In this document: piece by piece, positions 25,201 to 33,518 of the stretch
How the letters are laid out: every line of letters begins with the position of its first letter
Numbering within the stretch: position 1 is the first letter of the stretch
Assembly (NCBI GenBank): GCA_023262855.1
Contig: JALQYQ010000061.1
Location: 1-50,891 of the forward strand
Length of the DNA: 50,891 nt
Direction of reading: 5' to 3'
Source: Crocinitomicaceae bacterium
GTDB taxonomy: Bacteria; Bacteroidota; Bacteroidia; Flavobacteriales_D; Crocinitomicaceae
Translations under genes and position numbers: made by a program
Notes under the pieces: model-generated
Database searches by the model: none
What the model saw: the letters and a program-made list of their open reading frames with translations, nothing else
Told to the model about the DNA's origin: nothing

Positions 25201-26601
25201 TATGCTTGGGGAGAAAATAGTTCTGGTCAATTAGGAAATGGTACATATACATCTTCTAATATACCTTTACAAGTTCCAACATTAGCAAATATTAAAACTG
25301 TTGCCACTAGCGAATCTAGTTCTATGGCTGTAAGCAATACTGGCGCAACATATGTTTGGGGAAATAACACAGTTGGACAATTAGGAACTGGAAACACTTC
25401 AGTTATAAATTTCCCATTTGCTAATCCAAGTTTAACAAATGTTGATAGTATTGCGGCTGGAAGAAGTCACTTCATCATTTTGAAAAATGATGGTACGGTT
25501 TGGTCAACTGGAGATAATTCATTTGGTCAATTGGGTATTGGAACTTTGAACAATGCCGTTACTCCGCAGCAAGTTTCAGGATTATCAAACATTGTTTCTG
25601 TTGGAGCTGGAGAATATCACAGTTTTGCAATTTCTAACAGCGGTGATTTATACGTCTGGGGTAACAACGGTTCAGGTCAATTAGGACTTAATGATTTGAG
25701 CGGAAGATTGGTTCCAACAATTTCAGATTTAAAGAATGTTATCAATGCTCAAGGTGGTGCTAACCATAGTATTTTCCTTACTTCTCAAAAAGAGGTGTTT
25801 ACAACTGGAGGAAATCAATTCGGACAGCTTGGCACCTCTGATCTTGTTGACCGCATGATTCCAACTCAAATTGCGGTTTCAGGTGTAAATTCAATTTCAG
25901 CTGGACAATATACAAGTTTAGTTTTACGCCATGATAATTCGGTGTATGGATTTGGAAACAATACAGAAGAACAATTGTCATCAACCAATGGTATAGCAAT
26001 TTCAACGCCTGAATTAATCGCTGATTTGGATGGTGTTACTTTTATTGAAGCAAGCTCATTGTCATCCCATTTTATTTATGGAAATTCTGCAAACTGTGTT
26101 TCTAGTACAATTAGTTTAACGATGGTTCCTGTTTCAAACGTGACAATTTCAGCCGTTGGAAATGTACTTTCTACAATTTCAGGATCTGCTTATCAATGGT
26201 ATTTTAATGGAAATCCAATTCCTGGCGCAACTGCACAAACAATCACTGCTACATCGGCAGGATTTTACAGTGTAGAAGTTACTTTCGGGGGAGCATGTAC
26301 TGGTATGTCCCAAGATTATCCATTCAATGTTATTGGACTTGAAGAATTAAATAGTTCATTCAAAGTTTATCCTAATCCAACTAATGGACTTGTTCACATT
26401 GTTTTGCCAAATGAACTGAATACTAACTCGAGTAAATTGTTCTTAAAAGACATGACTGGCAGAAGTGTCGAATTAGTATTTGATCAAAGTTCATCACTTA
26501 TTGACATTGATTTATCAAGCTATTCAAATGGTGTCTATCTGCTTGAACTCTATGCGAATGATGAAATGATATCCAGAAAACAAATTGTGAAAACAAATTA
26601 A
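19213..26601 (+). CDS. Giant T9SS-secreted protein: PKD, Ig-like repeats, RCC1 propeller, type A sorting domain
   Basis: 2462 residues from the ATG at 19213; an upstream TTG reading adds 11 residues ahead of the signal peptide MKTNFFLTFFSVLISLFSFS. Two copies of a NYWxGGxGNWxDVNHWS-type motif (19270-19335 and 20282-20340) open two beta-rich blocks. A PKD-like domain follows (about residues 710-806), then 13 Ig-like repeats of about 80 residues (about 810-1880). A further Ig-like domain is interrupted by a seven-bladed RCC1 propeller (about 1942-2293), and one last Ig-like domain follows. The end is a type A T9SS sorting domain (VYPNPTNG, DMTGRSVEL, GVYLLELYANDEMISRKQIV). It should be exported and attached to the surface; the binding target is unknown. 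A terminator follows at 26611-26638. Confidence 0.92.
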   Translation: MKTNFFLTFFSVLISLFSFSANRYWVGGTGNWSDVNHWSTASNGAPGASVPTVADNAIFDLNSGLTSIATTVTLDVALSVSDFDFATVPNAFTISSVLTSIEIRGSLLSNGLASILYTGDIVMTSASPTSNLLSNGQIWNNNFVIDGLTSADGVTLSDDFMTLKGISNSTGKFISNGFNIECNNFTSILGGGRTINLSSSIVTINGTNWNLVNGTIPLPLVWSAPDSLIFTNLTTNNFSGGNQVYNIISSAGSTFVLNGSNSFTNLILPQSSTLELANNSSNVFTNLNINGTCTSPFTIETTDNALLNASIEVTGSPTWNAQGLSITNTNATGSTVYEVAISTVTDGIGWTYSGANFYWIGNGGDWNDVNHWSNSSGGPVSGCIPTVLDSVFFDNLSFSLANQTVLVDDTAFFKSMDWTGIVGSQNLALDSNIIAHGDVTLNSNLTVYRNIVGSGIQFERAAQIVINAASMDCNVLVSTNTNTAIVELMDNLSMSDSSSILLFNGGFKTNNNDVAVGSLISINNPSTATDGRSLNLGASQVILKQKFSTQGDTSLVFSGASSEIIIGDTIGYGNDLLTEGLVFNKVILDFEPLKIGTFVLQQKITGSNTFNHLEIKPGSHVFFDSSGTQNIVDSLIIRGNCKDSINIYSTDTISTINQANLSILAATDVISECLNFQGINASGTSFTTLFSTNKGSNTNITFSSTPAVTANFTANGPYCFGDTTLFTNTSTAISGNTNDITSIWYFNDGTTGYYANPPSDSTWITYVADTNAHVFSGGGTFNVTLISTYTNFCADTSTQAITIYRPELFMNTDDIDKSICAGDSVTFEAGSSLTNVNFEFFLNGVSLNTPSVNDTLYVTASLNDNDSISVVGYQGGCPSDSIPHFIFNVNPLPTFSWTVSDIDTSICAGQLVTFDATSLDLTNLYRYRINNANVTGFTLPGLYSTSALLDNDQVSLVAKTSFGCLDTISMTFNVDPLPTTSLSASSVGSIICQNQSITYTASGADTYEFFVNNVSQQGPSATATWTTSSLTGTDTVSVVGYNTIGGCALKAPQKYTYTVLPLPSVSLTDTDADNTVCSIDNVTFTASGASQYSYYINGTLVSGPTASNTFSTTLVNNDAVHVVGSFGGCTNSTAPTVFTVNTSPTTSLSSSDTDNSICLNSSVLFTASGATTYQFFVNGTSQGAPSTTPTFTTTSLTNGQTVLVNGVSNGCSVSSQLTFAVLPLPSINLFSNDPDNTICAGDPITLTAANGTNYQLYVNGTAQGVPQVSPTFVNPSLIAGSNSVYVIGTGTNGCQASSPNITVTQNALPTMTLTSSDADNVICSGQSITFTGSGSSSYQFSVNGVPQGSYSATPTFTTSGLTNGQSVTVSGSTLGCISVSSPITTTVNAIPATLLTNNDGNNVFCSDQLVTFTASGATNYEFFVNGVSQGISSPTNTLTSSGMGIGANTVTVVGNSNNCTSSATNNVTINPLPTAGITSSDNDNLICSGTSVIYTATGGNQYQFFLNGTPQGTIGISNTYSSTSLSNGDVISVNVVSGAGCFSSTNIAPITVNLTPTVLLTSSDADQVICQNDNVTFNFSGATTYEYFINGVSQGLPSAATSFSSNSLANGSAIQVVGNTNGCFDNSPILSFTVYGPPAITLINNGDNVVCTNEAVDLTAMGGINYQYLVNGIPVTGFTPTSTYNGTVNNGDIVTVVGEANGCTMLSTQSISFTVNTYPSISSTSSDLDNIICLNDAVTFSSSNAATYEFSINGNVQQSGVLNSYTTTELENGDIVSIVGYNGDCQSIPNNYTFTVNSMNLGLNVSPSSLICEGTNLTFTATGADQYEFFLNGSSQGAISGTSTFSSSTLNDNDQITFTAYSNSTLCTQELNDYILINSMSEPTITSVGGPNFCEGDSVILSSNQAYGNQWYLNGNPISGATENTFVAYATGDYSLESTLGGNGQVWSFGWNATGTFGDGTNFNNANPTQALSSVSFDQLSSGSNYVLGVTTSNDVYAWGENSSGQLGNGTYTSSNIPLQVPTLANIKTVATSESSSMAVSNTGATYVWGNNTVGQLGTGNTSVINFPFANPSLTNVDSIAAGRSHFIILKNDGTVWSTGDNSFGQLGIGTLNNAVTPQQVSGLSNIVSVGAGEYHSFAISNSGDLYVWGNNGSGQLGLNDLSGRLVPTISDLKNVINAQGGANHSIFLTSQKEVFTTGGNQFGQLGTSDLVDRMIPTQIAVSGVNSISAGQYTSLVLRHDNSVYGFGNNTEEQLSSTNGIAISTPELIADLDGVTFIEASSLSSHFIYGNSANCVSSTISLTMVPVSNVTISAVGNVLSTISGSAYQWYFNGNPIPGATAQTITATSAGFYSVEVTFGGACTGMSQDYPFNVIGLEELNSSFKVYPNPTNGLVHIVLPNELNTNSSKLFLKDMTGRSVELVFDQSSSLIDIDLSSYSNGVYLLELYANDEMISRKQIVKTN
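21640..24850 (+). repeat. Thirteen tandem Ig-like repeats (coding)
   Basis: Units of about 80 codons share the scheme SSDxDNxIC, xxVTFTASGATxYxFFVNGxSQG, a Ser/Thr-rich strand, NGxxVxVxG, xxGC and a closing (L)P. Thirteen were counted by eye. Several encode nearly the same Tyr-x-Phe-Phe-Val-Asn-Gly strand. Confidence 0.8.
25036..26088 (+). repeat. Seven RCC1 propeller blades (coding)
   Basis: Seven repeats are marked by GWNATGTFG, GENSSGQLG, GNNTVGQLG, GDNSFGQLG, GNNGSGQLG, GNQFGQLG and GNNTEEQLS. Each is followed by a variable loop and an xxVxSIxAGxxHSxxL-type strand. Seven blades make a complete RCC1 propeller. Confidence 0.85.
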
Positions 26602-26610
26602 ACGAACAAA

Positions 26611-26638
26611 AGGGGATTCAAATTGAATCCCTTTTTTT
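26611..26638 (+). terminator. Intrinsic terminator after the giant RCC1/Ig gene
   Basis: GGGATTC and GAATCCC pair around AAATT (26613-26631) and are followed by seven T. The hairpin starts 12 bases after the stop codon. Confidence 0.85.
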
Positions 26639-26695
26639 GTGAATAAGATTTAAAGATTAACAACAAGTTTGGTCGTTTTATATTTAACCAATCGT

Positions 26696-26703
26696 TACAT
26701 TTG
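26696..26703 (+). promoter_or_regulatory. Promoter of the saccharopine dehydrogenase family gene
   Basis: TACATTTG matches TAnnTTTG. A TTG at 26669-26671 is 24 bases upstream, slightly long for a -33 element. The ATG follows 21 bases after the box. Confidence 0.5.
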
Positions 26704-26724
26704 CCGGCATAATATTAACACGGT

Positions 26725-28074
26725 ATGAAAACTATTTTAATTCTTGGTGCAGGTTTATCCGCTTCTTCGTTGATTCGCTATCTCCTTGAGCATTCAATCG
26801 AATACAATTGGGAAGTACGTGTTGTTGACCAAGATATCGAATTAGTTAAACGCAAGTTAAATGGTCATTCAAATGGTGTTGCACTCGCGTTCAATGCATT
26901 GAATTCGGATGAACGCAAACCTGAAATTGAAAAAGCAGATATTGTGATATCCATGTTACCCGCACGTTTTCATGTTGAAGTTGCTAAAGACTGTATCGCT
27001 TTAAAAACGAATTTAATTACTCCTTCATACATTTCTGCGGAAATGAAAGCCTTAGATGCTGAAGCCAAAGAAGCTGGAATTATTATTATGAATGAAATCG
27101 GTGTTGATCCAGGAATTGATCACATGAGTGCAATGAAAATCATTCACGAAATTCAACACAAAGGAGGAACTGTCACGTCATTTAAATCGTTTTGTGGTGG
27201 ATTAATTGCTCCAGAAAGCGATAACAATCCTTGGAATTATAAATTTACTTGGAATCCACGCAATGTTGTTGTTGCTGGTCAAGGTGGCGCATCGTGTTTC
27301 ATCGATCACAACGAATACAAGTACATTCCTTATAATCGTTTATTTGGTCGTTTAATGCGTTTAGAAATCGATGGCTATGGCGCTTTCGATGGTTATGCAA
27401 ATCGCGATTCTCTTTCATACCGTCAAACTTATGGAATAGAAAATGTTCCAACTATTTACAGAGGAACGTTAAGAAGACCTGGTTTCTGTCAAGCATGGAA
27501 TGTCTTCATTGAATTAGGAATGACGGATGATTCTTACAAAATGGAGAATTCTGAGCAATTAACAGCTCGTTCTTTCTTAAATGCATTTTTACCTTATCGC
27601 TATTTGCGCTCCGTTGAAGACAAATTCAAAGATTTTTTACGCGAAGATCGCATGAACTTATACGATCGCTTTGATTGGCTAGGAATGTTTGAAGGCAAAA
27701 CACCACTTGGCGTTCCAAATGCTTCTCCAGCACAATTACTCGAAAAAATTCTAGTGGACAAATTGGTGTTAGATCCTCACGATAAAGATATGTTGGTGAT
27801 GTATCACGAATTTGAATACGAATTTGAAGAACAAAATTACTCAATCACTTCTTCTATGGTCAACATTGGTGAAAATCAAACATATACTTCTATGGCTAAC
27901 ACCGTTGGATTACCAGTTGCAATTGCAACAAAGATGATTTTGAATGGCGATTTGAAAACGAAAGGAGTAACCTTGCCAATTCAAAAAGAAGTGTACACCC
28001 CTATTCTTTCCGAACTCGGAAAATACAACATTCGATTCATTGAAAAAGAAGTACAATTGGATTGCAGAATTTAA
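26725..28074 (+). CDS. Saccharopine dehydrogenase family protein (saccharopine reductase-like)
   Basis: NAD(P)-dependent oxidoreductase of 449 residues. The N-terminal Rossmann motif is GAGLSASSLIRYLL, followed by an acidic strand end (VVDQD). The body carries MNEIGVDPGIDHMSAMKII and SFCGGLIAPESDNNPWNYKFTWNPRNVV, typical of the glutamate-forming saccharopine dehydrogenase group that acts in the alpha-aminoadipate/lysine pathway. The exact substrate in this organism is uncertain; related enzymes make carboxyspermidine or other opine-like compounds. It has its own promoter box and lies ahead of metG, which also has a box, so the two need not be one operon. Confidence 0.9.
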   Translation: MKTILILGAGLSASSLIRYLLEHSIEYNWEVRVVDQDIELVKRKLNGHSNGVALAFNALNSDERKPEIEKADIVISMLPARFHVEVAKDCIALKTNLITPSYISAEMKALDAEAKEAGIIIMNEIGVDPGIDHMSAMKIIHEIQHKGGTVTSFKSFCGGLIAPESDNNPWNYKFTWNPRNVVVAGQGGASCFIDHNEYKYIPYNRLFGRLMRLEIDGYGAFDGYANRDSLSYRQTYGIENVPTIYRGTLRRPGFCQAWNVFIELGMTDDSYKMENSEQLTARSFLNAFLPYRYLRSVEDKFKDFLREDRMNLYDRFDWLGMFEGKTPLGVPNASPAQLLEKILVDKLVLDPHDKDMLVMYHEFEYEFEEQNYSITSSMVNIGENQTYTSMANTVGLPVAIATKMILNGDLKTKGVTLPIQKEVYTPILSELGKYNIRFIEKEVQLDCRI

Positions 28075-28121
28075 ACCAGCACTTTTCACTTCGTCCATTT
28101 CGCGTTATCGGTTCTAACTCG

Positions 28122-28129
28122 TATCTTTG
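28122..28129 (+). promoter_or_regulatory. Promoter of metG
   Basis: TATCTTTG matches TAnnTTTG, 20 bases before the metG ATG. No clear -33 TTG. Confidence 0.45.
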
Positions 28130-28149
28130 CGCTTTCAATTGAAATTCTG

Positions 28150-30204
28150 ATGTCGAAAGCAAAATATACCGTTACAGCCGCTTTGCCTTATGCAAACGGT
28201 CCTCTTCACTTAGGCCATGTTGCCGGAGTTTATCTTCCAGCAGATATTTTTGTGCGTTTTTTGCGCATGAATGATCACGATGTGGCTTTTATTTGCGGAA
28301 GTGATGAACACGGTGCTGCAATTACGCTCAGAGCAAAAAAAGAAGGCATCACGCCTCAAGAAATTGTCGATAAATACAATGGAATCATCGGGAATGCTTT
28401 TAAAGATTTCAATATTTCCTTTGATATTTTTCACCGAACTTCAGCAGAAATTCATCATAAAACATCTCAAGATTTCTTCTTAAAGCTATACGAAAATGGC
28501 AAATTCACAGAAGAAACTTCCGAACAATATTACGACGAAGAATACCAACAATTTTTAGCCGATCGTTACATTACAGGAGAATGTCCAAAGTGTCAAAATC
28601 CAAATGCTTACGGTGATCAATGCGAAAAATGTGGCTCAGATTTGAGTCCAACAGAACTAATCAATCCAACTTCTACTTTAAGCGGGAAAACACCGATTTT
28701 AAAAACGACTTCTCACTGGTACTTGCCAATGCAAAATCATGAAGAATGGTTGCGCGCTTGGATCAAAGAAGGAAAACTGGACGGCGTTCAACAACACGAC
28801 CCGAAAGCATGGAGAAATCAAGTAATCGGTCAATGTATGTCCTGGATTGATGGTGGATTACATTCACGTGCAATGACAAGAGATTTAGATTGGGGGGTGA
28901 AAGTTCCACTTCCAAATGCCGATGGAAAAGTGTTGTACGTTTGGTTAGATGCCCCAATTGGTTATATCTCAGCTACGAAACAATGGGCCTTGGACAACAA
29001 CAAAAACTGGGAAGATTATTGGAAAGGCGATCGTAAATTGGTACATTTCATCGGAAAAGACAACATTGTTTTCCACGCCGTTATTTTCCCAATTTTATTG
29101 AAAGATCACGGTGATTTGATCTTACCTGATAACGTTCCTGCCTACGAGTTTTTAAACTTGGAAGGCGACAAATTCTCTACTTCCCGAAATTGGGCTGTTT
29201 GGTTGCACGAATACATTGCGGCTTACCCAGGAAAAGAAGATGAACTAAAATATGTCTTGACTTCCATCGCTCCTGAAACGAAAGATTCTGAGTTTACATG
29301 GAAAGAATATCAAACACGCGTGAATAGCGAATTGGCCGATATTCTTGGAAACTTTGTAAATCGTGCATTGGTTTTAACGCAAAAATATTACGAAGGAAAA
29401 GTTCCTCAACAAGGTGAACTTACAGACTACGACAAGGAAGTTTTGGCCGAAATGAAAGCGATTCCTGAACGCATTAGCAAATTGGTTTATGCTTATAAAT
29501 TGCGTGATGCTCAAGCTGAAGCTATGAATCTGGCTCGCCTAGGAAACAAGTATTTAGCTGATCAAGAACCATGGAAATTGGTGAAAACCGACGAAAAACG
29601 TGTTGAAACGATCATGAACATCGCGTTGCAAATCACAGCGAATTTGAGCATCGTTCTTCAACCGTTCTTACCTTCAACTGCTGAAAAATTGTCTCAATTC
29701 TTGAATTTTAAAACAACGGATTGGACGCAAGCAGGAAATCCAGATCTTTTAGCAGCTGGTACTTCAACGAATGCTCCAACGATTCTTTTCCAGAAAATTG
29801 AAGACAGTTTAGTGGAAACTGAAGTAGCAAAATTACAAAATGCGAATGCGGTAGAATCGAACTTTGAGCCACAGAAAGATACAATCGACTTCGAGGATTT
29901 CACGAAATTGGACATCCGATTGGGAACGATTTTAGAAGCGGAAAAAGTAGAGAAAGCAGATAAACTTTTGAAATTGTTGATTGACACCGGAATTGATAAA
30001 CGCACTGTTGTTTCTGGAATTGCAGAACATTATTCACCTGAAGAAGTAATTGGAAAAACAGTTCAGATTTTATTGAATTTGGCTCCAAGAAAAATTCGCG
30101 GAATTGAATCGCAAGGAATGATTTTGATGGCTGAAGACGCAGAAGGAAAATTGAGCTTTATGACTTCTGAAAAAGGATTCGAAGCTGGTGGTTCAGTGAA
30201 ATAA
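28150..30204 (+). CDS. metG: Methionyl-tRNA synthetase
   Basis: Class I aminoacyl-tRNA synthetase that charges tRNA-Met, cytoplasmic, 684 residues. The HIGH-type motif is in [13 protein letters not shown] (residues 15-27). The connective domain holds a zinc knuckle with CPKCQ and CEKCG pairs, and the second signature is KFSTS in place of KMSKS. A helical anticodon-binding domain follows. The C-terminal 110 residues ([35 protein letters not shown]) form an EMAP II-like tRNA-binding domain that dimerises the enzyme. All expected parts are present. Confidence 0.97.
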   Translation: MSKAKYTVTAALPYANGPLHLGHVAGVYLPADIFVRFLRMNDHDVAFICGSDEHGAAITLRAKKEGITPQEIVDKYNGIIGNAFKDFNISFDIFHRTSAEIHHKTSQDFFLKLYENGKFTEETSEQYYDEEYQQFLADRYITGECPKCQNPNAYGDQCEKCGSDLSPTELINPTSTLSGKTPILKTTSHWYLPMQNHEEWLRAWIKEGKLDGVQQHDPKAWRNQVIGQCMSWIDGGLHSRAMTRDLDWGVKVPLPNADGKVLYVWLDAPIGYISATKQWALDNNKNWEDYWKGDRKLVHFIGKDNIVFHAVIFPILLKDHGDLILPDNVPAYEFLNLEGDKFSTSRNWAVWLHEYIAAYPGKEDELKYVLTSIAPETKDSEFTWKEYQTRVNSELADILGNFVNRALVLTQKYYEGKVPQQGELTDYDKEVLAEMKAIPERISKLVYAYKLRDAQAEAMNLARLGNKYLADQEPWKLVKTDEKRVETIMNIALQITANLSIVLQPFLPSTAEKLSQFLNFKTTDWTQAGNPDLLAAGTSTNAPTILFQKIEDSLVETEVAKLQNANAVESNFEPQKDTIDFEDFTKLDIRLGTILEAEKVEKADKLLKLLIDTGIDKRTVVSGIAEHYSPEEVIGKTVQILLNLAPRKIRGIESQGMILMAEDAEGKLSFMTSEKGFEAGGSVK

Positions 30205-30227
30205 ATTATTCAATCAATTAGTTGTTC

Positions 30228-30617
30228 ATGACAGATTTAGCGACATACGATCAACTAAATTCCTATTTTCAGAATCAGCAATTCGTACTGAAGACTCAAC
30301 AGCAAATTGCAAAAGATTTCGCAAAATTCAATTTATTCTTCTCGGATTCTTTCGAGATTGACGTAAATTCGAAGGAAGAGATCGAACGACTTATTGGTCA
30401 ATTAATCGTCGATTTGATGAAGGAAGGTGAAACGCGCTTGTTACAATTGTTGTATACTATTGACCTGTCGGAAAAGGAATTTTTACACATCACAACGGAT
30501 CCAAATTTTATTCAATTGTTATCTGAAAAAATACTTTTTCGTGAAGCGTATAAAGTGTTTTTAAGAACTAAATTTTCGAGCGCAAATTCAGGCAATTTTG
30601 ATTCGATTTCTGAATAA
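30228..30617 (+). CDS. Small hypothetical helical protein
   Basis: 129 residues from the ATG at 30228; a TTG two codons earlier is less likely. The protein is predicted mostly helical and acidic, without signal peptide or membrane segment (DLATYDQLNSYFQNQQFVLK, EEIERLIGQLIVDLMKEGE, LFREAYKVFLRTKF). I do not recognise a family. It begins 23 bases after metG and probably shares its transcript. A weak hairpin with a T-run lies at 30681-30702, between it and sucA. Confidence 0.8.
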   Translation: MTDLATYDQLNSYFQNQQFVLKTQQQIAKDFAKFNLFFSDSFEIDVNSKEEIERLIGQLIVDLMKEGETRLLQLLYTIDLSEKEFLHITTDPNFIQLLSEKILFREAYKVFLRTKFSSANSGNFDSISE

Positions 30618-30680
30618 ATCACCTAAACGATTTGTTCAAATTTTCTGAAAAAGACATATCGCGTTTAAATTTTAACTTTT

Positions 30681-30702
30681 CTTGAAATTAATTCAAGTTT
30701 TT
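30681..30702 (+). terminator. Weak hairpin and T-run before sucA
   Basis: CTTGAA and TTCAAG pair around ATTAA, followed by five T. The 6-bp stem is AT-rich, so termination would be inefficient. Confidence 0.35.
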
Positions 30703-30727
30703 GCACTACCGCATTGGGTAATTTGTC

Positions 30728-30735
30728 TAAATTTG
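30728..30735 (+). promoter_or_regulatory. Promoter of sucA-sucB
   Basis: TAAATTTG matches TAnnTTTG and lies 27 bases before the sucA ATG at 30763. TTG triplets are present upstream, but not at the ideal distance. Confidence 0.45.
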
Positions 30736-30762
30736 TCCTTCCATAAATGTGCACAAAAGACC

Positions 30763-33489
30763 ATGGATAAAGTATCTTATGTTGGGAATGCGGATGTGAA
30801 TGCAATTGATCATCTGTACAAAATGTATCAACAAGACCCAGAAAGTGTTGATATAGGCTGGAAAAAATTTTTTGAAGGCTTCGATTTCGCTAGAACAAAC
30901 TACGAAGATGGTGGTGAAATTCCTGAGAATTTTCAAAAAGAATTTAAAGTAATCAACTTGATCAACGGTTATCGTAATCGTGGGCATTTGTTTACTAAAA
31001 CAAACCCGGTTCGTGAGCGACGTAAATACTCTCCAACATTAGCAATCGAAAATTTCGGACTTGATGTTGCTGATTTGGATACAGTTTTCCAAGCAGGTGA
31101 AGAAGTGGGAATTGGTGCAGCTACTTTACGTGACATTATTCATCATTTGGAATTGACGTATTGTCAATCTATTGGTATCGAATATGTTTACATGCGTGAT
31201 CCAGAGCGCATTGAATGGTTCAAAAACAAAATTGAAATCAAAAATCGCCCAACATTCGATAAAAATCGCAAAATCAACATTTACAAAAAGTTGAATCAAG
31301 CGACAAACTTCGAGGCATTTTTGGGTAAAAAATTCGTTGGTCAAAAACGCTTCTCGATTGAAGGTGGTGAAGCATTAATCCCAGCGCTAGATACATTGGT
31401 GAATAAAGGTTCTGAATTAGGTGTTGAGTATTTCGTAATGGGAATGGCTCACCGCGGACGCTTGAATACCTTGACAAACATTTTCGAGAAACGTCCACGT
31501 GACATTTTCTCTGAATTTGAAGGAAAAGAATTTGATTCAGTTGAATACTTCGATGGTGATGTTAAATACCACCAAGGATTTACATCGCACGTTGTATTGG
31601 AGAATGGTAAGAAAATCGGTGTGACTTTAGCGCCAAACCCTTCTCACCTTGAAGCTGTGAATACAGTGGTTGAAGGAATTTCTCGTGCGAAAGTAGATCA
31701 CGTTTTAGAAAACGAAAGTCAAATTTGTCCAGTTTTAATTCACGGTGATGCTGCCGTTGCAGGACAAGGAATCGTGTATGAAACAATTCAAATGGCGCAA
31801 TTGGATGGTTACCGCGCAGGTGGTACAATTCATATTGTAGTCAACAACCAAGTTGGATTTACAACGAACTATTTAGATGGTCGTTCTTCAACGTATTGTA
31901 CAGATGTTGCAAAAACAACATTGTGTCCAGTATTCCATGTGAATGGAGACGATATCGAAGCAGTTGTTCAAACAATTGAAATTGCGATGGAATACCGTCA
32001 GCAATTCAATAGAGATATTTTCATCGATTTATTGTGCTACCGTAAATATGGTCATAACGAAGGAGATGAGCCTAAATTCACGCAACCAAGTTTATACAAT
32101 TTGATTGCAAAACACCCAAATCCAAAAGACATTTATTTTGGTCAATTGGAACAAGAAGGTGTAATGTCGAAAGATGACGCTAAGAAAGTTGAAGAAGAAT
32201 ACAATGCTTTCTTAGAAAACGAATTCGAAGCTTCACGTAAGAACGAAAAAGCGCTTGTGTACGATTTCTTGAGTCAAACTTGGGAAGGATTCCGTCACGG
32301 AAAACATTCCGATTTCGACAAATCTCCTGAGACAGGTGTTGACAAGAAAAAATTATTAGAATTAGGCCAAAAATTGGCGACTTTACCAGAAGGAAAAAAA
32401 TACTTCCGTAAAATTTCTAAGATTTTTGAAGACCGTTACAATGCAATTACAAACGACAAATTGGATTGGGGTTCAGCAGAAATGTTGGCTTATGCTACTT
32501 TATTAGAAGAAGGTCATCCAATCCGTATTTCTGGTCAAGATGTTGAACGTGGAACATTCTCTCACCGTCATGCTGTTGTAAAAACAGAAGATACAGAAGA
32601 AGAAGTAATTACCTTGAATAACCTTTCAGACAAACAAGCGAAGTTTGAGATTTACAACTCATTGTTATCTGAATACGGTGTTTTAGGATTTGAATATGGA
32701 TATTCATTAGCAACTCCAAAAGGATTAACGATCTGGGAGGCACAGTTTGGAGATTTCTTCAATGGTGCACAAATCATGGTCGATCAATTTATTTCTGCCG
32801 GAGAAGATAAATGGGCTACACAAAGCGGTTTAGTGATGTTGTTACCTCATGGTTATGAAGGACAAGGAGCTGAACACTCCAGTGGACGTATGGAACGTTT
32901 CTTACAACAATGTGCTGATACAAATATGCAAGTTGTAAATACGTCAACTCCTGCAAATCACTTCCATTTATTGCGTCGCCAGTTGAAACGTGATTTCAGA
33001 AAACCATTGGTTGTTTTCTCGCCAAAAGCATTATTGCGTCACCCTGCAGCAGTTTCGTCTTTGGATGAAATGGCAAAAGGTTCGTTCCAAGAAGTAATTG
33101 ATGATGCAAGTGCAAAAACTACAAATATTGATACTGTTGTTTTCTGTTCTGGTAAATTCTACTATGAAATGAAAGAAAAAGCAAACGAATTGGGTGCAGA
33201 TAATATGGCATTTGTTCGTGTTGAGCAATTGTATCCAGTTCCAACAGCACAAATCGATGGTATCATTGCAAAATACTCAGGCGCTAAAAACATTGTTTGG
33301 GCACAAGAAGAACCATCAAACATGGGAGCTTGGACACATATCGCAATGTCATTACGACACATCCCATTCATTGGAATTTGCAGAAACTCAACAGCTGCGG
33401 CTGCTGAAGGATCGAAAAAATTACACGAGAAACGTTTGAAACAATTGTTTGCAGATGTATTTCAATTTGCACGTGTAAAAGTTAATTAA
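30763..33489 (+). CDS. sucA: 2-oxoglutarate dehydrogenase E1 component
   Basis: Thiamin-diphosphate decarboxylase of the 2-oxoglutarate dehydrogenase complex in the TCA cycle. The ATG at 30763 gives 908 residues and the family N-terminus VNAIDHLYKMYQQDPESVDIGWKKFFEGF. A longer reading upstream includes the promoter box and has no similarity. Landmarks in order are GMAHRGRLNTL, HGDAAVAGQGIVYETIQM, CYRKYGHNEGDEPKFTQP, FSHRHAV, QFGDFFNGAQIMVDQFI and LPHGYEGQGAEHSSGRMERFLQ. sucB follows 29 bases later; the E3 gene is not in the window. Confidence 0.97.
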   Translation: MDKVSYVGNADVNAIDHLYKMYQQDPESVDIGWKKFFEGFDFARTNYEDGGEIPENFQKEFKVINLINGYRNRGHLFTKTNPVRERRKYSPTLAIENFGLDVADLDTVFQAGEEVGIGAATLRDIIHHLELTYCQSIGIEYVYMRDPERIEWFKNKIEIKNRPTFDKNRKINIYKKLNQATNFEAFLGKKFVGQKRFSIEGGEALIPALDTLVNKGSELGVEYFVMGMAHRGRLNTLTNIFEKRPRDIFSEFEGKEFDSVEYFDGDVKYHQGFTSHVVLENGKKIGVTLAPNPSHLEAVNTVVEGISRAKVDHVLENESQICPVLIHGDAAVAGQGIVYETIQMAQLDGYRAGGTIHIVVNNQVGFTTNYLDGRSSTYCTDVAKTTLCPVFHVNGDDIEAVVQTIEIAMEYRQQFNRDIFIDLLCYRKYGHNEGDEPKFTQPSLYNLIAKHPNPKDIYFGQLEQEGVMSKDDAKKVEEEYNAFLENEFEASRKNEKALVYDFLSQTWEGFRHGKHSDFDKSPETGVDKKKLLELGQKLATLPEGKKYFRKISKIFEDRYNAITNDKLDWGSAEMLAYATLLEEGHPIRISGQDVERGTFSHRHAVVKTEDTEEEVITLNNLSDKQAKFEIYNSLLSEYGVLGFEYGYSLATPKGLTIWEAQFGDFFNGAQIMVDQFISAGEDKWATQSGLVMLLPHGYEGQGAEHSSGRMERFLQQCADTNMQVVNTSTPANHFHLLRRQLKRDFRKPLVVFSPKALLRHPAAVSSLDEMAKGSFQEVIDDASAKTTNIDTVVFCSGKFYYEMKEKANELGADNMAFVRVEQLYPVPTAQIDGIIAKYSGAKNIVWAQEEPSNMGAWTHIAMSLRHIPFIGICRNSTAAAAEGSKKLHEKRLKQLFADVFQFARVKVN

Positions 33490-33518
33490 GAGCTACTAAT
33501 AGATTAAAATAGACGAAT

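Noticed and set aside
29173..29190. KFSTS in place of KMSKS in methionyl-tRNA synthetase
   Set aside because: The same variant is common in bacterial MetG proteins of this type, and the rest of the enzyme is intact.
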